A stretch of DNA of 64,000 nt from Arion vulgaris (GCA_020796225.1 CM036771.1:30634703-30698702), one strand, 5' to 3'; shown: positions 46,362 through 56,985, counted from the stretch's first letter. The notes: generated from the letters alone by a model not told the origin. Made by a program: numbers and translations.

Positions 46362-47264
46362 TCATTTGCACTCCGGACATGTCCATAGGTGCTCCGATCT
46401 CCTTTGCAATATCTCCAACAGCGTCCAGCGACTGACCGTACCAGTTCGATTTTGATTGATGAGCCTACTCATATACCTGTTATGCCGTTCTTTTCTTGCT
46501 ACTCCAATCTTCAAACCCAGCTCATGCAATCTAGTAGTTGACGTGGATTGGTTTAAATGAAAATCTTCCTTGCGGCCACACTCTATGAGAGCGTTCAAAA
46601 TATCAGCTCTATCCATCGGCTGGCCCTCTGATATGGTGGCAGAGCCAGCCAGCCTGTCTGCTCTCTCATTGCCAACGACACCCATGTGCCCCGGAACGAC
46701 GATAAGTGTGATTCTGCAAATTTTTGACACTTGTAGTGATTCAGTCCATTGCCTGCGCACCGAACCAGCCTCTACCTTGCGGATCATACTCAATGAATCA
46801 CTCAGAATGCATGCATGCGTGTAGTTTTGTGACTCCAGCCAACGTAAAGCATTAGTCATCGCCAGTACCTCCACTGTCATGCTGCTTGTTGTCATACGAA
46901 ATGCACCACTGGCCTCATGGACCGTTCTGCCACATGAGCTTACAGAGAAGGCCCATGCGGACTTTTCGTGACGAACTACCGATCCATCCATATAAATCAC
47001 AACGGCACCTTCATTGCAGTTTTCATCAATGATAGCCTTAACGTCTGCATTCAGCGCCACGGGATTCCTCTCTTTGCAACTTCTGTCAAATTTAATGATG
47101 GTGGAAAAAGTGTTACCGTATATTGAAGGCATCGGTATCCATTCTTCCCCATAATCGATATTTGTGAGCCCGCATGCCAGCTGAACAGTGTCTGCAGCAC
47201 GGCCAACCCACGACTTGCCCCGCTTTAATCGATTTCCTCCACTGGTGCCTAGCAGCTCATGCAA
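46362..47264 (-). pseudogene. LINE RNase H domain, 300 codons open
   Basis: RNase H motifs are seen in order: YMDGS with the first catalytic Asp, TSSMTVEVLA with the Glu, ILSDSLSM with the second Asp, and [18 protein letters not shown] with the final His/Asp region. The C-terminus ends [13 protein letters not shown]. It would cleave RNA in RNA-DNA hybrids during retrotransposition. It is in the same frame as the reverse-transcriptase tail upstream and separated from it by one TAA at 47295-47297. Marked as a pseudogene because of that stop and the 5' truncation. Confidence 0.9.
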
Positions 47265-47294
47265 TGGGTGATCCTTCTTAGCACTTACTTTGAG

Positions 47295-47621
47295 TTACGC
47301 ACATGCTCCAGCTATCTTGAGTCTATACTCCATGGTCGGGAAATCCAGGAGAAACCTCATCGCCACGCAGGGTGTATCCCGTGTGCAGACGAGAATGATA
47401 CGCATGGCCTCATTCTGTATTCTTTCCAGTCTTTCAATTTGCGCTTTACTAACAGTGGCCATTGCATATTCAATGGTGGAGATAACCAGTGTCTGATACA
47501 GGATGACAAGCAGCCGTTGTGGGATATTAGCAGTCGCCATAACTCTCATTGCTGCTAAACCTTTACTTACTTTGACAATGACATACTCAACATGTTCCCT
47601 GAAACACAGGCTCCAATGAGA
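47295..47621 (-). pseudogene. LINE reverse transcriptase C-terminal part
   Basis: Reads KGLAAMRVMATANIPQRLL, then YQTLVISTIEYAMATVSKAQ and ERLERIQNEAMRIIL, typical of the thumb/linker region of RNase-H-bearing LINEs. The open frame runs on to 47747, but the first 126 nt belong to the host SINE, so that N-terminal part is a chance fusion. Confidence 0.82.
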
Positions 47622-47790
47622 CCCAGTCTTAAATGGGTACCACGAAAAGCACTGAGAAGTAAAGGCAGCCGGCGTGATGTTGACCACATCACCCATCGTG
47701 TGCGGACGGTCATTGGAAAATAATGGGCCTAACACTTTATTACACAATATACCTCGTGGAATAAAAACGGGTTCTTTACTCTATACCTCC
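47622..47790 (+). mobile_element. SINE D, 3' half (interrupted)
   Basis: Continues from CCCAGTCT through TGGGTACCACGAAAAGCACT and GACCACATCACCCATCGTGT to the element end. Confidence 0.85.
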
Positions 47791-48379
47791 AGTCAGTGCC
47801 GGATTAAGCCAGCGCGGGGCCTTTAGTAAATGTTACCAAGAGGCCATAGGGTTTGTATGATAATAAAATAAAACACAACTTTTACAAACAAACTTTTCTC
47901 GATGTAATGTGAGCAAATTTAGAGATAACACTAGACAAATCAATTTCTCTAAGTAAATTACATTCAATGTCATTAAAGTAAGGTTACTTAGACGATCTTG
48001 TCCCATCATGTTCCTTAACTCACTTTTTATACGCTTTAATGTCGAGTAAAAAGAGTTCTCCGCTTGCAAGCATTCTAAAATTGCGTTCCATAAAATGGTC
48101 ATTATTCCCGTTTCCAACTTACTCATCTTCAAAACTAGTCTGTTCGCCTGATTACGACACTCTACCGTTTAATCCATGTTATTTGAGATGTCCTCCAAAA
48201 CATGTTTGATAGTTTTACAAGCTAAACATTTTCTGCTCTACGCGCGGGGTCTCCAGAAACGCAGGGCCCGTAGCATTTGCTTCTTCTGCTATAGAGCTAA
48301 TCCGGCATTGCCTCAAGTGTGACAACCCTACGACCCAAACAGATTATGTGTTTTATTATTAATGCTATAATTACACATC
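47791..48379. other. Unassigned, possibly transposon-derived
   Basis: GTGCCGGATTAAGCCAGCGCGGGGC near 47,798 and CGCGCGGGGTCTCC ... CTAATCCGGCATTGCCT near 48,240-48,314 look like the two inverted ends of a DNA element about 520 bp long (GCCGGATTA versus TAATCCGGC). A minus-strand ORF (47,833-48,132) has no recognised product. Confidence 0.45.
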
Positions 48380-48545
48380 ATGCGCAAAACACGTACAAGT
48401 CTGCTTCTTGTAATGTGATCGGCATGCGCATACCTCGTACAAGTCTCTGCTTCTTGTAATGTGACCGACATGCGCATATCACGTACAAGTCTCTGCTTCT
48501 TGTAATGTGACCGGCATGCAAATGAAGGCAAATAGTTGTGTCAAA
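48380..48545 (+). repeat. 46-bp tandem repeat, about 3.5 copies
   Basis: GTACAAGTCTCTGCTTCTTG recurs about every 46-47 bp. Confidence 0.9.
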
Positions 48546-48804
48546 TATCTGCAGAGCTAATACCTTCATTTTTTAGTTTTGCATTAATTACACTAAAACA
48601 AAAAAAAATGAATGTGTAACGTGACACCTGGTCTTATGCATGGGCGTTCACATAAAATGTTTAGGTGGCGGTGGAGCGAAATAAACTAGGAAAAAACGTT
48701 AGTTTGTGCGGAAATTGTGAAGACAAGAATAAGATCCGACTTTAATAGCGGGCTCCATATATAGAAATATTAACTTTTATAAATGTGTAAACCATAGCTA
48801 GTTC

Positions 48805-49060
48805 TTCTTTTTTCCCCTTGCAACTCCCAACGGAGCACAGGTCTTCAACAAACTTCTTTCAGTTCTTCCTCTCTCCTGCCATCCCTTCCAATTCTTTCCA
48901 TGTTTTACCTATCCTTTTATAATAGTCTCAACTCTCTCCCCAGGTACATCTAGGCCTCCCTTACTCCTCATTTCCTGCGGGTTCCAAAACGTTGCCTGTC
49001 TTGCAATGCTTCCGGTCGGTTTTCTGCTCAATGTGTATCCTAGTCATCGCGTAGTCTTAT
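48805..49060 (-). repeat. Dispersed repeat family F, copy 2
   Basis: Pyrimidine-rich on the plus strand. It shares several blocks with 18,520-19,020: the CTCTCCTGCCATC-like, GCAATGCTTCC-like and ATACCATCTCAGTCCCTCTA segments. The element type is not recognised. Confidence 0.55.
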
Positions 49061-49622
49061 ACCATCTCAGTCCCTCTATTCTACGTCAGCATCTATTTAT
49101 GAAGGTCTACCATCTCAGTCCCTCTATTCTACGTCAGCATCTATTTATGAAGGTCTACCATCTCAGTCTCTCTATTCTACGTCAGCATCTATTTATTAAG
49201 GTCTACCATCTCAGTCCCTCTATTCTACGTCAGCATCTATTTATGAAGGTCTACCATCTCAGTCTCTCTATTCTACGTTAGCATCTATTTATGAAGGTCT
49301 ACCATCTCAGTCTCTATTCTACGTTAGCATCTATTTGAGGTCTACCATCCATTCTATTCTCGTGCATCTATTTGAAGGTCTACCATCTCAGTCTCTCTAT
49401 TCTACGTCAGCATCTATTTATGAAGGTCTACCATCTCAGTCTCTCTATTCTACGTTAGCATCTATTTATGAAGGTCTACCATCTCAGTCCCTCTATTCTA
49501 CGTCAGCATCTATTTATGAAGGTCTACCATCTCAGTCTCTCTATTCTACGTCAGCATCTATTTATGAAGGTCTACCATCTCAGTCTCTCTATTCTACGTC
49601 AGCATCTATTTATGAAGGTCTG
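49060..49622 (+). repeat. 48-bp tandem repeat, about 12 copies
   Basis: GAAGGTCTACCATCTCAGTC recurs every 48 bp. 48 is a multiple of 3, so ORFs of 91 and 96 codons appear, reading YHLSPSILRQHLFMKV per unit. Its left flank (48.81-49.06 kb) matches the repeat family at 18.52-19.02 kb. Confidence 0.95.
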
Positions 49623-49779
49623 TAGTTCATAGCTATTTAGAAACAGGCAATTACATATTTCAACTATCATGTAAAATGCAAGTGCTAAAAACAAGAAAAC
49701 TAGCTAACACTAATATAGTTTACACTGCTTAGTTCTATCGTACAGAATATGCATGCACCATCTTCACGAATAGTCTACA

Positions 49780-50010
49780 ATATAGTCCTTTAGAAAGAAT
49801 TCAGAATGAGGCTATGCAAATCCTTCTGGGTTGTACCATGGATACACCAGAGTGCAATGAGATATATCTTGACCTCCCACTATTGCTCAAGATTGAAACT
49901 TGAGAGTTCGATCATATCTAAAAAATCAATGCAAACAAGGATATCCCTCTGAGAAGAACTCATTAAAGGAAAGGGTGTAGACTCAGAGAGCAGATCGTGG
50001 CGAGCGAGGA
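49780..50010 (+). mobile_element. RNase-H LINE reverse-transcriptase tail fragment
   Basis: Plus strand reads ERIQNEAMQILLGCTMDTPE, matching ERIQNEAMRIILVCTRDTP of the 47.3-47.6 kb piece. Degenerate downstream. Confidence 0.8.
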
Positions 50011-50084
50011 GAAATATTAGGTTGCTATTTGATCTTCCAAAATAAGGACACTTCTAACACTAAATTCATTAAATTGTTAGTTTT

Positions 50085-50650
50085 TCAATGTTCTTTAATT
50101 AGCATCAAATGTTCTTGAAGTTAGCATCAAATGTTCTTGAAGTTAGCATCAAATGTTCTTGAAGTTAGCATCAAATGTTCTTGAAGTTAGCATCAAATGT
50201 TCTTGAAGTTAGCATCAAATGTTCTTGAAGTTAGCATCAAATGTTCTTGAAGTTAGCATCAAATGTTCTTGAAGTTAGCATCAAATGTTCTTGAAGTTAG
50301 CATCAAATGTTCTTGAAGTTAGCATCAAATGTTCTTGAAGTTAGCATCAAATGTTCTTGAAGTTAGCATCAAATGTTCTTGAAGTTAGCATCAAATGTTC
50401 TTGAAGTTAGCATCAAATGTTCTTGAAGTTAGCATCAAATGTTCTTGAAGTTAGCATCAAATGTTCTTGAAGTTAGCATCAAATGTTCTTGAAGTTAGCA
50501 TCAAATGTTCTTGAAGTTAGCATCAAATGTTCTTGAAGTTAGCATCAAATGTTCTTGAAGTTAGCATCAAATGTTCTTGAAGTTAGCATCAAATGTTCTT
50601 GAAGTTAGCATCAAATGTTCTTGAAGTTAGCATCAAATGTTCTTGAAATT
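50085..50650 (+). repeat. 22-bp tandem repeat, about 25 copies
   Basis: AGCATCAAATGTTCTTGAAG recurs every 22 bp with almost no variation. It starts exactly where the hAT-like C-terminal reading (FQEHLM) ends. Confidence 0.97.
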
Positions 50651-51043
50651 GCCTGCATGTGAAATGTTTGAAACTAAATTTTACAGGTGAAACTGACATG
50701 ACTGAATTCCCACTAAGACGATTTCTCTCATTGGTACATTGGGCACGGATTAAAGAAAATAGTCCTTCTACCGAAGCATTGTGTGCTGGAATAGCAGAGA
50801 TTAACTGCGCTATCTTCACGATTCCATGGTATATTTCACTACTCCTACAGTTTTCAATACAGTCACTACTTTCTTGCGATAGCCCATGAATTTTATAAAT
50901 GGATTCAAATTTCTCCAGATTGCGCTAGGTCACAGCACTTTGAAGCGTCTATGTGCACCCCTTTTGTCAGTCAAAAATCTGATAGAAGCTTCCACATTTT
51001 TCCACGACATGTCATTACGATCGAGAAATTAGAAACAGGAAAT
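50640..51043 (-). pseudogene. hAT-type transposase C-terminal relic
   Basis: The minus strand reads ISAIPAHNASVEGLFSLI, then RAQCTNERNRLSGNSVMS and FKHFTCRQFQEHL. This resembles the hAT C-terminal dimerisation region (N-A-x-x-E-R-x-F-S followed by an R-N-R-L motif). Upstream sequence to 51,043 holds frameshifted remnants. A LINE 3' end interrupts the relic at 51,050. Confidence 0.65.
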
Positions 51044-51049
51044 TTCACT

Positions 51050-51313
51050 TAGTTTCAGTTTGGAATATCTTCATTGCCTCCGGACATGTCCATAGGTGCT
51101 TCGATCTCCTTCGCAATATCTCCAACAACGTCTAGCTCCTGGCCGTATCAGTTCGATTATGAATGATGAGCTTACTCATATACTTGTTGTGCTGTTCTTT
51201 TCTTGCCACTCCGATCTTTAATCCCAACTCCTGCAATCTAGTAGTTGACGTGGTTGGTTTAAATGAAAATATTCTTTGCGGCCACGCTCTATTCAACATG
51301 TCAGCTCTATCCG
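51050..51313 (-). mobile_element. RNase-H LINE 3' end inserted in hAT-like relic
   Basis: Same 3' end as the 46.34 kb copy (GTTTCAGTTT next to a block for EHLWTCPE), truncated within the MDRADML region. TTCACT occurs on both sides (51044-51049 and 51314-51319), a possible short target duplication. Confidence 0.75.
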
Positions 51314-51319
51314 TTCACT

Positions 51320-51680
51320 CGGTGGTTGAACCCAAATCTTGAGGTATTCTAAGCATCATTCTTAAAATGCTTGCACAGGATTATAGAGCACTTTAACCTT
51401 GTCTTCACGGCGATCACTTTCCAACTCTTTGATCATGTCTTTCACATTCATAGGAATGACGTTTTTGTTTCGAGTGCCAAGTTAGAAAACCAAATTGTAT
51501 GCAGTTATCACGTGTTTACTACTTGATCTTGCTGACAGTGTTAATTTGTTTCTTGACTTGAAAAATTGTGGAAATAATCTACGAATTTCCCAAATTGTTT
51601 CCGTATGCTCAGATGTACTCGTGAAATGAGGACGTCTACGCAAAAATGAATGAGGACATTTACGCAAAAATGAGAACGTA
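51320..51680 (-). pseudogene. Possible continuation of the hAT-like relic
   Basis: An open minus-strand frame reads HTETIWEIRRLFPQFF, and a second piece reads VKDMIKELESD. It sits on the other side of the inserted LINE end, so it may be part of the same element. The family assignment is an inference from position only. Confidence 0.3.
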
Positions 51681-51769
51681 TGGCAACCCTAATCAATTGA
51701 CACATATCTTACGTACATGATATGGTGCGGTTAGCGCGTTAGTGCGGTGCGTTAGCGCGTTAGATGTCA

Positions 51770-51940
51770 TATGTTAGTGCTACAGAGTTCGTGAACTGCA
51801 GCTGAGATCTTTCTTGTAAGAAAGAGATTGGAGCACACATGGTTACTCACCGAAATGCAATGATGATGGTCTTATCAATCAACAAATCAATCAATCAATC
51901 AACAAATCAATCAATCAATAAATCAATCAATCATGTCATA
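51770..51940 (+). mobile_element. SINE A 3' end with long AATC tail
   Basis: GTGCTACAGAGTTCGTGAAC through GCAATGATGATGGTC, then a long AATC/AACAAATC microsatellite tail. Confidence 0.8.
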
Positions 51941-52424
51941 GGTCGTATTTTAGAACTGTTTTAAAAGTAGAACCTACATTTTAAAAAAAACACATTGACT
52001 AAAAAAACCGGAACAAATCTGAATGAAAAAGTAACGAAATGTGTTAATATTTATGAATTATTTTCGTTACTATGAAGTGATTTCACATTTTACATAACAC
52101 ATGACAGCATAGCATATTTATAAAACCAAACATAATTCCAACGTTCTCACAACAGCCCATCTGTGCCCGCTCGAAGATATTACACGCGCAATGTAGCGCG
52201 CTAAAACAAAATACCGATACTTTTCAGTAAACTATTATATGTTGTCGCTTGAGATGGGATGCGTATACAGCTGTCAGACTTCTCTCGCCTGTAGCATTGA
52301 TTAATTTGTTCTTATTGACTGTAAGATAAAAGCTTATATAATTTGTAGGGCAGCATTGCTCGCGCAACGCTCAAATGTAAATTAGAATGAGATGGAAAAC
52401 TCCATATTGTGTTTGCATAATCTC
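51941..52424. other. Nothing recognised
   Basis: AT-rich, with a short CpG-containing stretch near 52,160-52,210. No exon of SELENBP1 could be identified here. Confidence 0.45.
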
Positions 52425-52862
52425 ATTGATAGATTGATTGATATGACCATCATGATTGCACTTTGGTTAGTAACCATGTGTGCTCCGATCTCTTTCTTAC
52501 ACAGGAAGATCTCTGCTGCAGTGCACGAACTCTGTAGCACCGGCGATGGTCCCCGATGTAATTTTGAAGATGGTGAAGATATTCTGTAGGAATTTTATTT
52601 AAACAAATCTTTTCTAATGAATTTTGCCCAGACAGCGGCTTTCCAGCCTACTCTTCTCGATTTTGAGCTGCCAATGGTTCTTTTACGTGCTCAAATTGAA
52701 CACGGAACCTACGTTTCATCGCCTGTCTCCGATAGGACTAGGAATTGGATCTCACCTACAGTGAGATCAGGGAGCTCTAGAAAAATAATCGAAATGGCTC
52801 CACGAGGGAGCGAACTGGGCACTTTGGCACGAGAGGCGATCACCTAACATCTACACCACATT
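52425..52862 (-). mobile_element. SINE A, best copy
   Basis: The minus strand has GTGGTGTAGATGTTAGGTGA (A-box-like) and CAGTTCGCTCCCTCGTGG (B-box-like), as in tRNA-derived SINEs. The 3' part carries GAGATCGGAGCACACATGG, which resembles the SEHLW-coding end of the RNase-H LINE. An AATC-type tail follows. Confidence 0.8.
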
Positions 52863-52954
52863 ATCTTAAGATAATCAACTCTGAGATACTGCAATGTACA
52901 AACTTGCCATTCATCACGAGAATACTCAGCAGTAGAAGAGTAAGATTGCTGGGG

Positions 52955-53130
52955 CTAGTCTTCTTCTTCTTTGCTTTCGTTCTTTACGACCAATTTTAAT
53001 CACTCTTTGTGATATGTTTGATCTTTGACAAGAACGTGTATACGTTGCACATTGGTTTGGTAGACCTCTAAACGCATAGACTTCTACACGTTTAGGACAC
53101 GTGCATCCGATTTCAGCCAATGCTGGTGCT
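52955..53130 (-). mobile_element. SINE B, second subfamily, truncated
   Basis: TTCTTCTTCTTTGC tail and the CTAAACGCATAGACTTCTAC block on the plus strand match the inverted 7.6 kb copy. The core is missing. Confidence 0.75.
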
Positions 53131-53772
53131 AGTGAGAAGAATCGAAAATAACCGTATACTCCAACAGGTTTTGTTCTGTAAACTTTCGGAAGAGAAGAGG
53201 TTTGAAGGCTCAGTTATAAGGGTATCTGCACTCAGGGCGGTGCCGTGCTAGATACAGAGAGGGAGCCGCATCAGCCGACCCATAAGGGGGCGGCATATGC
53301 AGCGAAATCAAAATACAATTTAAACCATTCAATAATTAAAAATCTTTACGCAACGCTTTTCTATACTGGTCTATGTTATTCCGATATCGATGTATATCAT
53401 TTAGTATTCTTACATTTTGTGCATTTTTGGGGGAGGAGGGGAGGGGTTAAAAATCACATTCGATTATTATTTTAAAGAAAAAACATTTAAGGAGCGGCAT
53501 TTCGAAGACTTGCATCATACTTAGAAAATATACCGCACTGTCTGTATTGCCCCAATAAAGAACTTTGCTATCAGTCCCAACAAATGGGAAGACTATCTGA
53601 TGACCGAGCTATGTGGAAAACAACATTACGCATGAGTGCAGATTCTTATGAAAAGAAACTTAAAAATGAGATTGAAGACCAAAGATACAAGCGCAAACTC
53701 AGAAGTTGTCACTGTAACATACTTGTCAGATGACCCTCTGTAAAGACGAAACAGGCCATATATATATATATG
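53131..53772. other. Unassigned
   Basis: Near 53,555-53,700 one frame reads RLSDDRAMWKTTLRMSADSY and could be an old coding relic. No family recognised. Confidence 0.35.
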
Positions 53773-54330
53773 CAGTGGCGGCTTGTCATTAAGGGCCGGA
53801 TTTTCTGTTTGGGTTTACTTCCATAGCCTTTGCCTCTCCCGAGGCTCCCACAAGGCAGTAATTTGCCCATAGCTGGGGTCTGGATCTTGGATAGCAGGGT
53901 CAATCCACTGATATCACAAATCTGGGGGAGGGAAGACTTCCACCGAGATTTCTTGTCGGGTTAACTCCCCAAGGACAAAAACAAAAATTAAAAATAATCC
54001 TGACCTAGGGGAGTCCATCTCCCTAAGCGAGCCATTGCCCCGTTAGCCTTTGACCTCACGGTCAAAGTTGCCCGGTCTACACCGCTGGGGTTGACTTGTG
54101 TATTCTGAGAGTCATCAGCAGGCTACTAATTTAGGACTGCTAGCCCTCCTAAGAGAGACTAGCCGATCCCAACCCTGCCAGTGCAGGGCTAGGCTCAGGA
54201 CACACATTGTAGATCTAATAGTAGACCTTGTAGACAAAAAATATTAAAATATAACCTAACCTAAAACCATGATTTTTTCCGAAAATTTGTGTCTGGCCCC
54301 ACCAACAAAAATTAGCACGAGCCGCCACTG
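53773..54330. mobile_element. Non-autonomous DNA element with CAGTGGCGGCT termini
   Basis: The left end CAGTGGCGGCTTGTC matches the inverted right end CAGTGGCGGCTCGTG. It sits in a TATATATA stretch that is found on both sides, consistent with a TA-rich target. No transposase is present. The inner part holds a TAACCTAACCTAA tract near 54,255. Confidence 0.75.
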
Positions 54331-54467
54331 TATATATATATATGTGTGTGTGTGCTTTATATAGTCTGGCTTTGGTGTAACGGTAACTTGTGTGGAAGGG
54401 ATATGGCACTGCAAACGGGTTAACCTGGGCTGCAGCTGAAAACATTTCAGACCGCTATTGAAGTGGT

Positions 54468-56539
54468 GTCATATCGAACATCATATCGAACTCCTCAACA
54501 CTCAAGACTGACACAAAAGTGAAAGACTCATTTAAACGCATTATACAAAACAGATATAACGCTAAGGAAAAAATAGAAACAATAGAAGAACAATGGCAGA
54601 TGCTTAAAGAATCAATCCAACAAACGTCAAAAGAACTAACCCACACAACATGTCAACGGATCAAAAAGAAATGGATGACGGAAGATATTTTGGAATTAAT
54701 GGAAAATAGAAGGAAAAACAAACATAATAAAGCAGAATACTATCGAATCAATAAAGAGATAAGACAAAAATGTAAAACAGCAAAAGAAGAGTGGCTAAAT
54801 GAAAAATGCAAACAGATCGAAACAGAACACAAAGAAAACCCCAAATCAATATACGAAAACATAGACGACTTACTTGGCAGACGTAAACGTACAACTACTG
54901 GATGTTTAAAATCAAAGCATGGAGATATCCTGATGGAAACAGACAAGAAAATAGAAAGATGGACAGAGTACATTAAGGACTTATACAGTGATAACAGACA
55001 AGAAATACACATCAATTACAACCATGAAGGACCACAAATACTTCCATCAGAAGTTATCAATGCCATAAGACACACGAAAAAGGAAAAACCCCAGGACCAG
55101 ACAACATAACAACAGAAGAAATAGAAGCAACAGGCGAATTGGGCATAGGCGTTTTAACAAAATTATTCAATGACATCTACAACACTGGATATGTACCCAA
55201 AGATTTACGACAATCCATTTTTATAGCACTACCAAAGAAAGCAGGAACGATAGAATGCGAAGAACACCGCACAATCAGCCTCATGAGTCACGTAACAAAA
55301 CTACTTTTCAGCATTATTATGAGAAGGGTACGAAACAAAATAAGACCAGAAGTTAAGGAAGAACAATGTGGCTTTGTTGAACGCAGAGGAACAAACAACG
55401 CAATATATACAATAAGAACAATAATGGAAAGATCAATAGAAATGAAGTTGGACTTATACCTATGTTTCATAGACTACGCAAAAGCTTTCGATAAAGTAAA
55501 ACATGGAGAAATAATCAGCATGTTAGAAAGTATAAATATTGATGGTAAAGATCTTAGACTGATCCAGAATCTGTACTGGCAACAAACCGCAGCCATTAGA
55601 CTAGAGAGTAAGATTGGAATCTATCAGGCGATACAGTTAGGAGTACGACAAGGGTGCGTACTCTCACCAGACCTATTCAACTTATATAGCGAAAACATCA
55701 TGAGATCTATAGAAGAAAAGACAGGAATAGCAGTCGGTGGACAAAATATAAACAACCTAAGATACGCTGATGACACAATTCTCATGGCTACAAATGAACA
55801 CGATCTGCAAGACTTGATAGACATACTAGTGAGAGAAAGTGAAAAGAAAGGATTAAGCATGAATATAAAGAAAACAGAGGTTATGGTTGTCTCCAAGAAA
55901 CAAGAAACACCAACATGCAATATCAAAATAAATAACACAACACTGAAACAAGTCCATCGATTCAAGTATCTAGGAACATTCTTAACACCAGATGGAAGAT
56001 GTACAACAGAGATTAGGAGTAGAATAGCTCAAACGAAAGCAGCTTTTATGAAAATGAAGAACACACTATGCGTGAACTCACTACCAATGACACTGCGAAA
56101 ACGAGTACTCCAATGCTATATTGAACCAATTCTTATGTATGGCAGCGAATCATGGACACTGAACAAACAATCAATACGATCATTGGAAGCCACAGAGATG
56201 TGGTTTTACAGAAGAATGTTGAGAATTCCATGGACAGCAAAGAAAACAAACGTGGAGGTTTTAAATCAGGTCTGCACACAAAGAAACCTTATCAAAAGAA
56301 TAAGAATCCGACAATCAAGGTTCTTCGGGCATATAATGCGAAGAGAAGGTTTAGAACATTTGGTGATTACAGGTAAAATTCAGGGAAGGAGAGATCGTGG
56401 AAGACAGAGGGAGAAGATGTTGGATGGCCTGACATCATGGTTCGACAAAATATCGACGTCAGAACTGATTACATGCACCAAGCAAAGAGAGTTGTGGAGA
56501 GACATGATCGCCTACGCCGGCAGGCATGGCACTTGATTG
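54468..56539 (+). mobile_element. RTE-type LINE insertion with 11-bp target duplication
   Basis: ATTGAAGTGGT is present on both sides (54457-54467 and 56540-56550). The 3' end is close to GATTGATT. The element lacks the endonuclease and is 5'-truncated, the usual outcome of target-primed reverse transcription. The intact duplication and nearly open frame suggest a young insertion. Confidence 0.88.
54519..56536 (+). pseudogene. RTE-type reverse transcriptase, one frameshift
   Basis: The first open part (54519-55109) gives the pre-RT region, ending [10 protein letters not shown]. The second frame is open from about 55,090 to 56,536. A single one-base shift near 55,085-55,095 (AAAGGAAAAACCCC) separates them. 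Motifs seen: [11 protein letters not shown] with the first catalytic Asp, [27 protein letters not shown] with the catalytic Asp pair, [11 protein letters not shown], and the RTE-like tail [20 protein letters not shown] and [12 protein letters not shown]. The function is copying its RNA into the genome. It could be active as a domain only if the frameshift is a sequencing error, and it lacks the endonuclease in any case. Confidence 0.9.
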
Positions 56540-56709
56540 ATTGAAGTGGTATTTGGGATTTTTGGTGGTTAACGTTCTGTGTAGTATTTGCAACAGCTGG
56601 TATTTCGCTGGGTATTATATATAACGGCTTATGAAGTGAAGACGGTTGGCTGCCTGGATGGTGGTGTCCCCACCGCTTCTACGCCAGTAACTGTGATCCA
56701 GACTGCCCA

Positions 56710-56985
56710 CTATATATATATATATCATGTGTGTGTGTGTGTGTGTGTCTGTATGGTAGGGTGGGTATATATATATCATGTGTGTGTCTGTGTGATAGGG
56801 TGGGTATATATATATCATGTGTGTGTGTGTGTCTGTGTGGTAGGGTGGGTATATATATATCATGTGTGTGTGTGTCTGTGTGGTAGGGTGGGTATATATA
56901 TATATACATATCATGTGTGTGTGTGTGTCTGTGTGGGTATATATATATCATATGTGTGTGTGTCTGTGTCGTAGGGTGGCTATTA
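56710..56985. repeat. Compound TA / TG microsatellite, about 42-bp higher-order unit
   Basis: Blocks of TATATATA, CATGTGTGTGTG and GGTAGGGTGGG alternate about six times. Cys/Val-rich ORFs here are artefacts. Confidence 0.95.

Larger units (their letters stand above)
46337..47621 (-). mobile_element. 5'-truncated RNase-H-bearing LINE inserted in a SINE
   Basis: A 1,285-bp minus-strand insertion that interrupts a type D SINE. CCCAGTCT occurs on both sides (46329-46336 and 47622-47629) as a probable 8-bp target duplication. The 3' end has a short CTGAAA-type repeat tail. The coding part spans the end of the reverse transcriptase and a whole RNase H domain. It is the best copy of this family in the window and the key to identifying the 37-bp array. 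Confidence 0.88.

Noticed and set aside
49006..49625. Repeat protein with 16-residue units (YHLSPSILRQHLFMKV)
   Set aside because: The 48-bp period keeps the frame open by chance. The array has frame-breaking units in the middle, and the flank is a dispersed repeat.
54250..54270. Telomere-like or insect TTAGG-type repeat (TAACCTAACCTAA)
   Set aside because: Only about two units, inside a small transposon-like element.
56588..56974. Cys/Val-rich 128-codon ORF and its antisense partners
   Set aside because: Translation of a compound TA/TG repeat.
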